Shown one piece after another: positions 1 through 9,167 of a DNA stretch of 64,000 bases (position 1 is the first letter of the stretch; every line of letters begins with the position of its first letter). Below the pieces are notes generated by a model. That model worked only from the letters and a program-made list of their open reading frames with translations. It was not told where the DNA came from and ran no database searches. Source of the stretch: Streptomyces sp. WM6386 (GTDB lineage: Bacteria > Actinomycetota > Actinomycetes > Streptomycetales > Streptomycetaceae); NCBI RefSeq assembly GCF_000972385.1, contig NZ_JXTE01000041.1:1-64000 (forward strand). The letters run 5' to 3'. Made by a program: the position numbers and the translations under genes.

Positions 1-61
1 GCGTTCGGGTGCGGCGGATGATGCGTGCGTGTGTGCGGGTCGGTGGTCGGGGATGGGGAGG

Positions 62-3000
62 TCAGCGGTCGGCGGGGGTGTCCGTGCCGGTGGCCGGGGT
101 CTGGGGGCCGGGGTTGTCCGGTGTGGTTGTTTCCTTCTGACCGTACGGCGCATCGGTGGGGGTGGAGGGGTGAGGGTGGAGGTTTTCCGGTTCCTGGCCG
201 TCCGACGCCTCGGCGTCCTCGCCGCGTGCGCGGAACGTGCCACGCTGGAAGCCGGCGAGTGAGGAGGCGGCGCGCTCCGCCGTGAACTCCTCCTCGGAGC
301 CGTCCTGTTCGGCGGGCGCGGCGTCCTCGCGGAGCTCGACGGCGAGGCTGGTCTGGGGGACACGGCGGGGGAGCGGGGCCATGCCCGGGCGGCGCCCGGG
401 GTGTGCGCCCTCGCCCGCACCCGCGTCACCAGGGACCCTGGGCCCTCCCGGCCGGTCGGTCTCACCCGCACGGGAGTGCTCCGAGTCGCCCTGTACGCCT
501 CGTCGGCGCGCGGGCAGAGGCGGGACGGAGGCCTCGACGTCCCGCGCCTGCCTCTCGGGTCCCGGGGCCTCCGTACGCCGCTGTCGGACCGGAAGCCGGT
601 CGTCGACGTCCGCCTGTCCAGGAGCCCCTGTGGTCGCACTCCGCTCCACGCCGGGTGTGCCGACGTCCGTGCTGCCGCGCTGGACTGTGCCGGCGTCCGT
701 GCTGCCGTGTCGGACAGCGACTGCTGCGTCGGAGTCGGTCAGTTCAGCCGCCCCTGTGTTCGCACTCTGCTTCACATCGGTTCCGGCGGTGCCCGCGTCG
801 CTGTGTCGGAGGAGCCCCTCGGCGTTGGTGCTTGCCGGTTCGAGGGCTCCCTGCTCCACGCCGGGTGCGTCGGCTGCCGTGATGCCGCGTTGGACGAGGG
901 CTCCGGCGTCGGAGTCGGCCAGTTCGGTCGCCCCCGTGCTCGTACCCCGCCCCGCACCGGACTCGGCGATGTCCGCGGTGCCGCTGAGGACAGCGACTCC
1001 CGTGTCGGCGTGGGTCAGTTCAGGGAGGCCCCCCGCCACAGTGGGTTCGTCGGCGTGCCGGACCGGGCCTCCCGTCCCGACGCGGGCCAGGCTCGCGGTC
1101 GTACCCCAGGTCGTGCCCGGCCCGGTCGCCTCCCCCGTACCCGGCACATCGGCACCCGCGATGTCCCGGACCACGATGTCCTGCGGCAGCAGCACGATCG
1201 CCGTCGTGCCGCCGTACGGCGACGGGCGCAGGGTGACCGCAATGCCGTGGCGGGTGGCGAGGCGGCCGATGACGAACATGCCGAGGCGGAGGTCGTCGGC
1301 GAGGGCGACCACGTCGAACTTCGGAGGCACCGCCAACTGGGAGTTGAGGGACGCGTAGTCCTCCTCCGACATGCCGAGGCCACGGTCCTCGACCTCGACG
1401 GCCAGGCCCTTGGCGACCGACGAGGCCTGCACCGTGACCGGCGCCGGCGCGGGCGAGTACACGGTCGCGTTGTCGATGAGCTCGGCCAGCAGATGGATCA
1501 CGTCGGCCACCGCGGGCGGCGCGAGATACACGTCCTCCTCGGTGTGCACCTCCACCCGCCGGTACTCGGCGACCTCGCCCACCGCACTGCGCAGGATGTC
1601 GACCAGCGCGACCGGCTCCTGCCAGCTGCGCCCCGGCCGCTCACCGCTGATGACGACGAGATTCTCCTCGTACCGCCGCAACTGACTGGCCGTGGAGTCC
1701 AGTTCGTACAGACCCTTGAGGACCTCGGGATCGGTGTGCCGACGCTCCAGCGCGTCGAGCTTGGTGAGCTGGAGGTTGACCAGGTTCTGGCTCTGCCGGG
1801 CGATCCCGAGGATCACCTTCTGGAAGCCGCGCCGGGTGTCGGCGAGTTCGATCGCCGTGTGCACCGCCGTACGCTGCGCCTTGTTGAACGCCCGTGCCAC
1901 CGCGCCGAGTTCGTCACCGCCGTAGTCCAGCGGCGGGGCCGCGAGGTCCGCGTCGACCGTCTCGCCCCGCTCCAGCCGCGACACCACGTCGGGCAGCCGC
2001 TCCTCGGCGAGGCTCAGCGTGGCCTCGCGCAGCCCGTTCAGTCGCCGGGACAGGGACCGGGTGATCCGCCAGGACATGCCGATGCACACCAGCAGGCCCA
2101 GCAGCCCGCCCGCGCTCAGCGAGGCGGCGGTGAGCAGCAGACTGTGCGCGTTGTCCGCGCTGCGGTCGAGCAGCCCGGACGTCTGGTCCTGGATCAGCCG
2201 GGTGTACGCGGCGGCGACCTTGTCCAGCGCGGCCGTCCACTTCTTCTGCGCGTCGGGCAGCGCCACCTCGCCGCCGGCGGCGGAGGCCCGGGCGGCGAGC
2301 ACCTGGTCCTCGATCTTCGTCAGGCTCTGCCACTCGGAGCTCTGGAGGATCCGCTCGGTCTGTGTCTTCGCGCTGCCGCTCAACTGCGGGACGATCTGGT
2401 CCTCGACGAGCCACCGCTGGGCGTCGACCAGCTGCGCGAACCCGATCCACTCCTTCTCGGTGAGGTGTCCGGACGGCCAGGCCAGGGTGAGCTGCGCGTC
2501 CTCCTGGGAGACCAGTTCCGCCGCGTGCTCCAGCGCGACCAGTGGGCCGGCCTGCGAGGTGAGGTCGCCGTCGTCGACCTGGGAGAGCTCCTGGAAGGCG
2601 TGGATCTGGCCGTCGATGATCGCGCTGTACTGGTCGAGGACCTGGGCGGGGGTGATGTCGGTGGGGTCGTCCACCTGGTCCCGGTAGTACTCCAGGCTGG
2701 CCACCGAGCCGAGCACCGAGTACAGCCGGTCCGAGATGCGTGACGGCGCCTTCGCGATCGCGTCGGACCGCCCGACCAGCTTGGCGACCGCCTTGTCCGT
2801 CTCCTCGCGCTGCGCGTCCAGCGCGGCCCGGGAGCCGCGCGGCGAGGCCAGCAGGGCCGCCGACAGGCTGCGTTCGCGCTGGAGGGCGAGTGTGGCGTCG
2901 GTGCCCATGGCCCCGGTCGACCGGCTCAACTCGGTCTGTCCGCGCAGCCGTAGGCCCTCGGTGAACATCTGCGTCGTCGTCACGCCCCACAGGGCGGTGA

Positions 3001-3085
3001 GCGTGACGCTGGGCACCAGGGCCAGCAGGATCAGGGAGAGACGTATGGAGCCGAGGCGGCGCCTTGCACCTGTCCGTGGAGACAT
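62..3085 (-). CDS. NIT-domain membrane sensor kinase (conservon CvnA-like)
   Basis: 1007-aa membrane signalling protein. A first membrane segment lies at about residues 15-37, a helical extracytoplasmic NIT (nitrate/nitrite-sensing type) domain at 60-310, a second membrane helix at 318-338, HAMP at 340-412, a coiled dimerisation-like segment at 415-480 and a HATPase_c domain at 520-640 (N-box H531/E535/N539, G-box VEVEDRGLGMS). The architecture is that of actinobacterial conservon sensor kinases. Odd: the conservon motif LDHxATRxRR reads LDSTASQLRR here, so the usual His is Ser464. The C-terminal 365 residues are low-complexity with 10-aa repeats such as GSTDAGTVQR / GSTDVGTPGV, unlike the rest. 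The start ATG has AGGA 8 nt upstream. It follows the binding-protein gene by 73 bp on the same strand, so they probably form an operon. Roadblock/GTPase partners, if any, lie outside the window. Confidence 0.85.
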   Translation of the reverse strand: MSPRTGARRRLGSIRLSLILLALVPSVTLTALWGVTTTQMFTEGLRLRGQTELSRSTGAMGTDATLALQRERSLSAALLASPRGSRAALDAQREETDKAVAKLVGRSDAIAKAPSRISDRLYSVLGSVASLEYYRDQVDDPTDITPAQVLDQYSAIIDGQIHAFQELSQVDDGDLTSQAGPLVALEHAAELVSQEDAQLTLAWPSGHLTEKEWIGFAQLVDAQRWLVEDQIVPQLSGSAKTQTERILQSSEWQSLTKIEDQVLAARASAAGGEVALPDAQKKWTAALDKVAAAYTRLIQDQTSGLLDRSADNAHSLLLTAASLSAGGLLGLLVCIGMSWRITRSLSRRLNGLREATLSLAEERLPDVVSRLERGETVDADLAAPPLDYGGDELGAVARAFNKAQRTAVHTAIELADTRRGFQKVILGIARQSQNLVNLQLTKLDALERRHTDPEVLKGLYELDSTASQLRRYEENLVVISGERPGRSWQEPVALVDILRSAVGEVAEYRRVEVHTEEDVYLAPPAVADVIHLLAELIDNATVYSPAPAPVTVQASSVAKGLAVEVEDRGLGMSEEDYASLNSQLAVPPKFDVVALADDLRLGMFVIGRLATRHGIAVTLRPSPYGGTTAIVLLPQDIVVRDIAGADVPGTGEATGPGTTWGTTASLARVGTGGPVRHADEPTVAGGLPELTHADTGVAVLSGTADIAESGAGRGTSTGATELADSDAGALVQRGITAADAPGVEQGALEPASTNAEGLLRHSDAGTAGTDVKQSANTGAAELTDSDAAVAVRHGSTDAGTVQRGSTDVGTPGVERSATTGAPGQADVDDRLPVRQRRTEAPGPERQARDVEASVPPLPARRRGVQGDSEHSRAGETDRPGGPRVPGDAGAGEGAHPGRRPGMAPLPRRVPQTSLAVELREDAAPAEQDGSEEEFTAERAASSLAGFQRGTFRARGEDAEASDGQEPENLHPHPSTPTDAPYGQKETTTPDNPGPQTPATGTDTPADR
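622..1020. repeat. degenerate in-frame repeats in the kinase tail
   Basis: Imperfect short tandem repeats inside the sensor-kinase gene. The clearest pair is a 16-bp block at 662-677 repeated at 692-707 (30-bp period, so ten codons), which gives the protein repeats GSTDAGTVQR and GSTDVGTPGV. Further diverged copies with Glu/Asp-Ser-Gly-Ala-rich units extend through the tail. The period is a multiple of three, so unit gain or loss keeps the frame. Confidence 0.6.
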
Positions 3086-3158
3086 TCGTCGTCCTAGGCG
3101 ATGAGCAGGGAAGGGAGGGGGGTGCGGAGAGCGGGGTGGCGGGCTCGGGTCGGGTCCG

Positions 3159-4178
3159 TCACCGGGTGCCGTTGGCCGCGAACCTGGCCACCGCGTCCAC
3201 GTTCGCCTTGGTCACGAACGCCGGACCGGTGAGCACGGGCGCCACCCCGCCCCCGCTGACGTTGCCGTTGGTCCGGTACAGCCAGAGCGAGTCGATGGCG
3301 AGATACCCCTGGAGATAGGGCTGTTGGTCCACGGCGAACTGCACGGCACCGCTCTTGACCGCCTTCACCAGGTCTTTGTCGATATCGAAGGTGGCGACGC
3401 GCGCCTTGCTGCCCGCGTCCTTCACCGACGCGACCGCGGTGAGCGCGAACTGCGCGCCGTTCGTGACGACTTCGTCGACCGTCGGATCTTGCCGCAGCCG
3501 GGCCGTGATCACGGCGGTGAGGGCCTTGGTGTCGGTGCCGTCCACATAGAGGTTCTCGGTCTCGCCGTCGAAGGTCTTCTTCACCCCGGCGCAGCGGGCC
3601 TCCAGGGCGATGTTGCCGCGCTCCTGGATCACACACAGGGCGTGCCGGGCCTTGAGGCCGTCCAGCTTGTCGCCGACGGCCCGGCCGGCCACGCTCTCGT
3701 CCTGGCCGAAGAACTCCAGGAGCCCCGTGGACTGCCAGGAGTCGCTACCGGAGTTGAGGCCGACCACGGGGATGCCGGCCGCCTTTGCGGCGGCGACCGG
3801 TGCGCGCATCGCCTGCGGTTTGGCGAGGGTCACCGCGATGCCGTCGACCTTCTCGCGCACCGCGTCCCGCACCAGTTCGGCCTGTCCGGCCGAGTCGGGG
3901 TCGCTGCTGTACGTCAGCTCGATGCCGTCCTTGGCGGCCGCCGTCTCGGCACCCTTGCGCACCAGGTCCCAGAAGGTGTCGCCCTCGGGGGCGTGGGTGA
4001 TCAGAGCGATTTTGAGCCCGGCTCCGTCCGCCTTGCCGACGGTGACGGCGGCGGTGCCGGTGCCGGAGTCCGACGTACCGCCGGAAGCGGAACAGCCGAC
4101 CACGAGCAGACAGGCGGCGGCGACGGCCAGGACGGCAACACGTCTGTGGGAAGCGGGAGGTGGGGGAGGAGTGATCAT
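3159..4178 (-). CDS. orphan sugar-type substrate-binding lipoprotein (type-1 periplasmic binding fold)
   Basis: 339 aa. A lipoprotein signal peptide with lipobox VVGC (Cys29) is followed by a Ser/Gly/Thr-rich linker and a LacI/RbsB-type periplasmic binding domain beginning LKIALITHAPEGDTFW, the usual first strand and sugar-contact segment. It includes the typical segments DGIAVTLAKPQAM and GIPVVGLNSGSD. No permease or ATPase gene is next to it. Instead it is followed 73 bp downstream on the same strand by the NIT-domain sensor kinase. I infer that it is an extracytoplasmic ligand-binding partner of that kinase rather than a transporter component. Start ATG chosen because it leaves a normal short basic N-terminus and twin-Arg-free hydrophobic core; a GAGGTG stretch lies about 11 nt upstream. 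Confidence 0.85.
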   Translation of the reverse strand: MITPPPPPASHRRVAVLAVAAACLLVVGCSASGGTSDSGTGTAAVTVGKADGAGLKIALITHAPEGDTFWDLVRKGAETAAAKDGIELTYSSDPDSAGQAELVRDAVREKVDGIAVTLAKPQAMRAPVAAAKAAGIPVVGLNSGSDSWQSTGLLEFFGQDESVAGRAVGDKLDGLKARHALCVIQERGNIALEARCAGVKKTFDGETENLYVDGTDTKALTAVITARLRQDPTVDEVVTNGAQFALTAVASVKDAGSKARVATFDIDKDLVKAVKSGAVQFAVDQQPYLQGYLAIDSLWLYRTNGNVSGGGVAPVLTGPAFVTKANVDAVARFAANGTR

Positions 4179-4385
4179 GATGGTGCGACACCTCGCTGTG
4201 CGGCCGAGCTGGAGGAACGGCGAAAGGGAGCACTCCGGTGAAGTTCGACTCGTCGTACGCCGTCCGGGTGACTCTCGCTGGCCGGAGCCAATCGCGTGCG
4301 GCCGTCGATAGTCAAGTGAGCAGCGACTTTCAGTGAGTTCTTGCTGCCGCTTCGTGATGTTCAGGTGCGTACCAGCCGTAAAGCT

Positions 4386-5201
4386 TCACGGTTTGCGCCC
4401 GATCACCCCGTACATCGCGATGTCCTCGTCCCGGATCCCGTCGGTGTCCGTGCCGTCCGGATGCCACTTGTGCACCTGCACGATTCCGGGGGCGACGAGG
4501 TCGAGCCCGTCGAAGAACTCGGCGGCCTCGGCGTGGCTGCGCAGCCGCATCGGCATGTCACGGGCCGCGTACTCGCGGGCGACCCGGCCGACCTCCGCCG
4601 GGGCGAACTCGGCGGTGCCGATGGACATCGCCAAATGGCTTCCGGAGGGCAGTGGTTCGAGGAGGCGGCGGACGATGCCCACCGCGTCGTGCTCGTCCAG
4701 CATGAAGTGGACGATCGCGACGACGGTCAGGGCGACCGGCTCGCCGAGGTCGAGCGTCTCGCGGAACCCGGGGGAGTCGAGAATGCTCGCCGGGTCACGC
4801 ATGTCCGCCTCGACGTACGCCGTCCTGCCCTCCGGCGTGCTGGTCAGCAGCCCCTCGGAGAGCGCGAGGACCAGCGGGTCGTTGTCGACGTACACCACGC
4901 GGGCGTCGGGGGCCGCCGACTGGGCGATCTCATGGATGTTCGGCGAGGTGGGGATGCCGGAGCCGATGTCCAGGAACTGCCGGATCCCCGCCTCCGCGGC
5001 GAGCCACCGCACGGCCCGGTTCATCCAGTCGCGGTTGGCCCGCATGTGCACGGGCAGCGCGGGCCACTCGCGGCACATGGCGTCGCCCGCCTCCCGGTCG
5101 GCGGGGTAGTGGTCCTTGCCGCCGAGGATGTAGTCGTAGATCCGAGCGGCATGCGCGGTCTCGGTGTCGATGCGGTCGGTGGGCCGTCCGTTGGCGGGCA
5201 A
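4386..5201 (-). CDS. DUF574 SAM-dependent methyltransferase (Methyltransf_19)
   Basis: 271 aa, the normal size for this actinobacterial family. The family signature near the N-terminus, HAARIYDYILGGKDHYPADR, is present. The SAM-binding glycine loop is FLDIGSGIPTSPN at about 100-112 and the acidic strand end is VVYVDNDPLV. The Rossmann motif IV region reads ALTVVAIVHFMLDEHD. Members are thought to methylate small molecules or proteins, but the substrate is unknown in almost all cases. No signal peptide, so cytoplasmic. The gene stands alone between the binding-protein gene and the LCP gene. Unlike many family members it has no WhiJ/DUF397 regulator next to it. Confidence 0.88.
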   Translation of the reverse strand: MPANGRPTDRIDTETAHAARIYDYILGGKDHYPADREAGDAMCREWPALPVHMRANRDWMNRAVRWLAAEAGIRQFLDIGSGIPTSPNIHEIAQSAAPDARVVYVDNDPLVLALSEGLLTSTPEGRTAYVEADMRDPASILDSPGFRETLDLGEPVALTVVAIVHFMLDEHDAVGIVRRLLEPLPSGSHLAMSIGTAEFAPAEVGRVAREYAARDMPMRLRSHAEAAEFFDGLDLVAPGIVQVHKWHPDGTDTDGIRDEDIAMYGVIGRKP

Positions 5202-5333
5202 TGTGCCCCTCCCGTCGCGTGGAATACGAGTTCAAGGTTCAACTTCCCATCAGACGCAGGGTAGTTGTGCGCGCACGTGAGAAATCGCGATCCTCGGTGA
5301 TCCGCACCAACCACTGGGTACGCCCCGGCGACT

Positions 5334-6842
5334 TCATCCGTACGTCAGATTCGAGCAGGGATCGTCATCCGCGGACCGCGCGCCGTCCGCGACCTCGGTG
5401 GGCAGGGCCGTCGGTGTCGCGGAGGGGGTGGCGGCGTACGACCGGCCGACTACGACGCTGATCCCGGCCCCCGTGACGGACTCCAGCTCGGCACCCGGGA
5501 ACGCCTCGGCGACGGTACGGGCCCGGGACAGCTCGCCGGGCCCGTACTCGACGGACGTGCCGGTGTGGTCCTGCGTGGCCGCCGTCGACGTACCGGTGAC
5601 GGTGAAACCGTCCGACGTGAGCGTCGCGGCGGCCCGCGCGGCCAGGCCCGTCACCGTGGTGCCGTTGTAGACGGAGACATCGATCCCGGCCCCGGAGACC
5701 GGCGAGGCGGAGACGGGCGAGGCGGAGGCGGCCGGCACCGCCTTCTTCTTCCCACTCGCGTTCTTGCCGTCGATCGTCCGGTCCGCCTTCAGCGTGGCGA
5801 ACAGCTCGCTCGCGTCCGGCTGCACGATCGCGACGCGTGACCCCTCGTACCGCCAGGGCACGGTCACGAACTTGGTGTCGTGCAGGTCGATGTCCTTCAG
5901 TGCCATGGCGAAGGAGATGAGCTTGTCGGCCGTGCCCAGACCCGAGTCGACGGTCAGTGACTTCGTGGCCGCGTCGGCGAGCGGCAGCAGCCTGGTCGGG
6001 GTGAGCCCCCTGCTCCTCACCTCCTTGAGCAGGCTGGCCACGAACGCCTGCTGGCGCTTGATACGGCCGATGTCGGAGCCGTCCCCGATGCCGTGCCGGA
6101 TCCGGACGTAGTCCAGCGCCTTCTGCCCGGAGACGGTCTCCTCGCCCTTCTTGAAGAGCCGCTTGCCCGGGGTCGTGCGGTGGGGGTTGAGGTCGTTCTG
6201 ATAGACGTCCTGGGGAAGGCACACCTTCACGCCGCCCACCACCTCGGTCAGCCGGGCGAAGCCCTTGAAGTCGACGACGACGGTGTGGTCCACGCGCAGC
6301 CCGGTGAGCTGCTCGACGGTGTTCTGGGTGCAGGCCGGGTTGCCCTTGGCGGTGTCGCCGACGGAATAGGCGGCGTTGAACATCGTGTCGGTCTGTGTCT
6401 TCGTCCAGCTGCCGTCGGGGAGCTTGCACGGCGGGATGGCCACCAGGGTGTCGCGCGGGATGGAGACCGCGAGGGCGTGCTGATGGTCGGCGTAGATGTG
6501 CAGCAGGAACGTGGTGTCGGAGCGCCCGATGTCGTCCTTGTCGCCGCCGCCGAGCTTGTCGTTGCCTCCGGTGCGGGCGTCGGAGCCGATCAGCAGGACG
6601 TTCTCGCCCTTCTGGGAGGCCGCGTCGGGGCGGTGGTCGGAGAGGCCGCCCGAGTCGAAGGTGCTGATGTTGCCGTCCAGCTTGAGGTAGAGCCAGCCGG
6701 CGCCGGCGGTCGCGAGCACCAGTACGGCGAGGCAGATCAGCAGCGCGAGGCGTATCCGGCGCCCCCGGCGACGTGCGGCCCGGCGGCGGCCGCTCTGCCT
6801 GTGCCGCGGGGGCGCGGGCCTTCGCGTGCTGGTGATCGTCAT
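5334..6842 (-). CDS. LytR-CpsA-Psr family cell-wall glycopolymer ligase with LytR_C domain
   Basis: 502 aa. A very basic cytoplasmic N-terminus (RRRAARRRGRRIR) is followed by one membrane helix at 31-52, an extracellular LCP domain at about 75-300 and a C-terminal LytR_C domain at about 375-470 (IDVSVYNGTTVTGLA). LCP hallmarks are visible: NVLLIGSDARTG, DIGRSDTTFLLHI, AVSIPRDTLV with the catalytic Arg, and YVRIRHGIGDGSDIGRIKRQQAF. The family transfers undecaprenyl-linked glycopolymers such as teichoic or teichuronic acids onto peptidoglycan. The ATG has AAGAGGG 6 nt upstream. Divergent from tatA with 156 bp between the starts. The Ala/Ser/Pro linker before LytR_C is typical. Confidence 0.92.
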   Translation of the reverse strand: MTITSTRRPAPPRHRQSGRRRAARRRGRRIRLALLICLAVLVLATAGAGWLYLKLDGNISTFDSGGLSDHRPDAASQKGENVLLIGSDARTGGNDKLGGGDKDDIGRSDTTFLLHIYADHQHALAVSIPRDTLVAIPPCKLPDGSWTKTQTDTMFNAAYSVGDTAKGNPACTQNTVEQLTGLRVDHTVVVDFKGFARLTEVVGGVKVCLPQDVYQNDLNPHRTTPGKRLFKKGEETVSGQKALDYVRIRHGIGDGSDIGRIKRQQAFVASLLKEVRSRGLTPTRLLPLADAATKSLTVDSGLGTADKLISFAMALKDIDLHDTKFVTVPWRYEGSRVAIVQPDASELFATLKADRTIDGKNASGKKKAVPAASASPVSASPVSGAGIDVSVYNGTTVTGLAARAAATLTSDGFTVTGTSTAATQDHTGTSVEYGPGELSRARTVAEAFPGAELESVTGAGISVVVGRSYAATPSATPTALPTEVADGARSADDDPCSNLTYG

Positions 6843-6998
6843 GCGCGCCCTCTTGTGTATTGCGGGGGTTTGTCATGTTCGCCCTGAGTTGTACAGTTGC
6901 GCACCACAGCAACCGTCATCCGACGGGCGGCCGGGGCAAGTGTGCTCGACCGACGTAAGAGTGAGTTGAGAAGAACTCCGGAGAAAGAGGTCGCGGCC

Positions 6999-7208
6999 GT
7001 GCTCCGTAACGGACTGGAACCCTGGCACCTGCTGATCGTGGCGATAGTCGTCATCGTGCTGTTCGGCTCGAAGAAGCTGCCCGACACCGCACGAGCGCTC
7101 GGCAGGTCCATGCGCATCCTCAAGAGCGAGGCGAAGGCGCTGAAGGACGACGACACCGCGGCCCCGGAGCCACCGGCCACTACCCCGGCGGCGGGCCCCA
7201 CGACCTGA
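6999..7208 (+). CDS. tatA: TatA/E-type twin-arginine translocase subunit
   Basis: 69 aa from a GTG at 6999 preceded by AAAGAGG (6984-6990) at 8-nt spacing. A longer in-frame reading from 6897 exists but adds 34 residues before the canonical N-terminus and has no ribosome site. The sequence starts [29 protein letters not shown]: one membrane helix, then the invariant FGSKKLP hinge, an amphipathic helix ([17 protein letters not shown]) and an acidic/Pro tail. This is the TatA architecture. It forms the pore-type component for folded protein export. It is not next to tatC, so it may be an additional TatA paralogue; several secreted proteins follow within 7 kb. Confidence 0.9.
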   Translation: MLRNGLEPWHLLIVAIVVIVLFGSKKLPDTARALGRSMRILKSEAKALKDDDTAAPEPPATTPAAGPTT

Positions 7209-7921
7209 CCCGGGGCGTCCCCGACCGGCCGCCCACCGGCACCGATCCGCACTGCGACGACGGCGCACCGGGCGGGCCGCGGCCTACGGCGACGTACCGG
7301 CATCCAGGCTCGCCTCGCCCGTGCGAACCAGCTCACTTTCAGGTCCGTCCGGCAGGCGTACCGGCATCCAGGCTCGCCTCGCCCGTGCGAACCAGCTCAC
7401 CTTCAGGTCCGTCCGGCAGGCGTTCCGGCTTCCTGGGTCGCCTCGCCCGTGCGAACCAGCCCACCCCCAGGTCCGCCCGGCATGTCCAGCGCCAGGTTCG
7501 TCGCGCCTTGGCGCGGGGAGCGGCCGCAACGGCGTGCCGCCTCGGGTCGCGGTCCGCGGTGATGTCCCTGCACGGACCGGCGCAGCCCCTCCGGTCCGTC
7601 CCGGAAGTCCAGTGCCAGGCGCGGCATGCCCTTGCCGCGGTGCGTCGGTGAGCGACGCGCGAGGGCGAGCCGCTCCCCGCCGTGGTCGGCGCTGTGCCGC
7701 CTGGGTCGGGCCCCGCCTGCGCGGAGCGGATCAGCCCTCGCGGTCCGTACGGCGACGGCCCGGCCTCAGGGTGCCGTAGATGCGCCCCCACCACGGGATG
7801 GTCCGCCGACCAGCCCTCCACACGCGAACTCCCCCTGAAACACCGGCTGTTCATCCCGCGCACGTCAGGTGGGTCGGGGTGGGCAGCCGGTGGTTCAGAG
7901 GGAGTCGGTGGTGGAGCGGGG
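7209..7921. other. 713-bp noncoding region between tatA and the DUF6114 gene
   Basis: No frame here shows consistent third-position G/C bias with a ribosome site. The left half holds the 64-bp tandem repeats described separately. The part at about 7480-7640 contains two further diverged segments, agreeing around GTCCAG(C/T)GCCAGG, that look like decayed copies of neighbouring repeat sequence. Nothing else was recognised. Confidence 0.55.
7295..7486. repeat. 64-bp tandem repeat, three copies
   Basis: Copies start at 7295, 7359 and 7423, each 64 bp. Copies 1 and 2 are almost identical; copy 3 carries several substitutions. Each contains CTCGCCTCGCCCGTGCGAAC followed by AGGTCCGTCCGGCAGGC. Since 64 is not a multiple of three, no single protein frame can run through the array, so it is noncoding or regulatory rather than a coding repeat. 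Confidence 0.85.
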
Positions 7922-8377
7922 TCAGGCGGGCTGCTCTTTGGCGGTGCCCTGTGGCGCCGCCGCCCGCGCTGCCTTGCGTCGCTTGCGACGGCTCACGCGC
8001 GGCTCCTGGTCCGGCAGCCAGCCGAAGGTCATGCAGCTGCCGACGACACCGAGCAGGAGCCCGACGAAGAAGCCGCCCAGGTTGGAGGTGAGCCAGGTGC
8101 CCAGGGCGAGCAGCACCCCGGTGATCGAGTAGAAGAGGCGCTGGGCGGGGTTGAACAGGATGAGCAGCCCCAGCACCACCATCAACGCCGGCAGCAGGTA
8201 GCCGGCCAGTCCCTGCATGCCGATGTGCAGGATGACCTTCAGTGACGCCTTCTCGGTGAGCAGGATCCAGGCCCCGCCCAGGGTGAGCAACAGCCCGCCC
8301 GAGAACGGACGGTCGGCCCGCCAGGCGCGGAAGGCCGACCGCACTCCCTGTGGAGACCGGAGTGGAGTGTCCGACAT
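7922..8377 (-). CDS. DUF6114 membrane protein
   Basis: 151 aa, starting MSDTPLRSPQGVR. About four hydrophobic helices (roughly residues 25-45, 50-75, 80-95 and 97-120) precede a basic cytoplasmic tail rich in Arg/Lys/Ala. The sequence matches my recollection of the actinobacterial DUF6114 family, which is regularly paired with DUF6230. Its ATG overlaps the stop of the DUF6230 gene (TGATG), so translation is coupled. Function unknown; it probably forms a membrane partner for the DUF6230 protein. Confidence 0.82.
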   Translation of the reverse strand: MSDTPLRSPQGVRSAFRAWRADRPFSGGLLLTLGGAWILLTEKASLKVILHIGMQGLAGYLLPALMVVLGLLILFNPAQRLFYSITGVLLALGTWLTSNLGGFFVGLLLGVVGSCMTFGWLPDQEPRVSRRKRRKAARAAAPQGTAKEQPA

Positions 8378-9048
8378 CAGCAACCCGTACCGCTGAAGCT
8401 GAGCTTGAGGCCCGGAAGTTTGAACACCGCGGCCGTGGTCGCGTAGTTGGTCTGCCGCAGGTTGCTGATCTGGACAGTGTCGGCCTGCTGGCTGAAGACA
8501 CCGCTCGGACCCTTGACCCCGGCCTTGGTCAGCGTGCTGGCGTCGTTGCCGATCTCGATGTTGGTGAAGGACGCGTTGCCCGACATCTCCGTGGAGTCGG
8601 TGATCAGGTCGGTGGCCGTCACCTTCTCCGAGCCGCTGCCCGCCTTGATGAGCAGGTTGGTGCCGCCCAGGTCGACGCTCTGGCACAGGCTGTCCAGGGT
8701 CGCGTGCTTGATCGCGGAGGTCACGACCAGCACCTGCCCGCCGGTGTCGCCCTCGTTGGGGCTGTTCGGCGCCATGTTGTCGAGCCCGCCGAACTGCTCG
8801 AACCCGGTGCCGGTCATCTCCTTGGCGGTGACCGTGAACGCCATCCCGGAGATCGCGAACTGCACGCCCAGCGCGCCCTCCGCGGTGAGAACCGCGAGCG
8901 TCGCGGCGATCAGAGTGGCCGGCACCGCCATCACGGCGGCCCGGCGGGCCCGGACCCGTCCGCGTCTGACGGGGTCGGGCGAGGAACCGCTTTCCGGGTT
9001 CTCGGGGGTGTTGTCGGCGGACGACGAGACGTCCGAGGACGAGGCCAT
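8377..9048 (-). CDS. DUF6230 exported/membrane-anchored protein
   Basis: 223 aa from the ATG at 9048, which has GGGAG 5-9 nt upstream; an in-frame ATG at 9066 has no ribosome site. A 35-residue charged N-terminus is followed by a hydrophobic segment at about 37-60 (AVMAVPATLIAATLAVLTAEGALG), then a Gly/Ser/Thr-rich, probably beta-rich extracytoplasmic domain with Cys near 149 and at the very C-terminus (SGTGC). This is the DUF6230 pattern. Coupled to the DUF6114 gene by a TGATG overlap. A dyad with TACT/AGTA arms lies about 120 bp upstream and may be a TetR operator. Confidence 0.82.
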   Translation of the reverse strand: MASSSDVSSSADNTPENPESGSSPDPVRRGRVRARRAAVMAVPATLIAATLAVLTAEGALGVQFAISGMAFTVTAKEMTGTGFEQFGGLDNMAPNSPNEGDTGGQVLVVTSAIKHATLDSLCQSVDLGGTNLLIKAGSGSEKVTATDLITDSTEMSGNASFTNIEIGNDASTLTKAGVKGPSGVFSQQADTVQISNLRQTNYATTAAVFKLPGLKLSFSGTGC

Positions 9049-9167
9049 GTCTGCTCCCAGGTGCATTAGAAAGTGCGGTCCGGCATCTCACTGGCACGTT
9101 GTCCTGGCGCGGACAGCGCATGCGGCGCGCGACCCTCACAACTCCCGGCGGGCGCAAGGGCTTTCTC

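Noticed and set aside
6897..6998. 34-residue N-terminal extension of TatA
   Set aside because: TatA must begin just before its membrane helix; GTG 6999 has an ideal ribosome site.
7284..7863. Minus-strand frames through the 64-bp repeats
   Set aside because: The repeat period breaks frame from copy to copy and third-position bias is absent.
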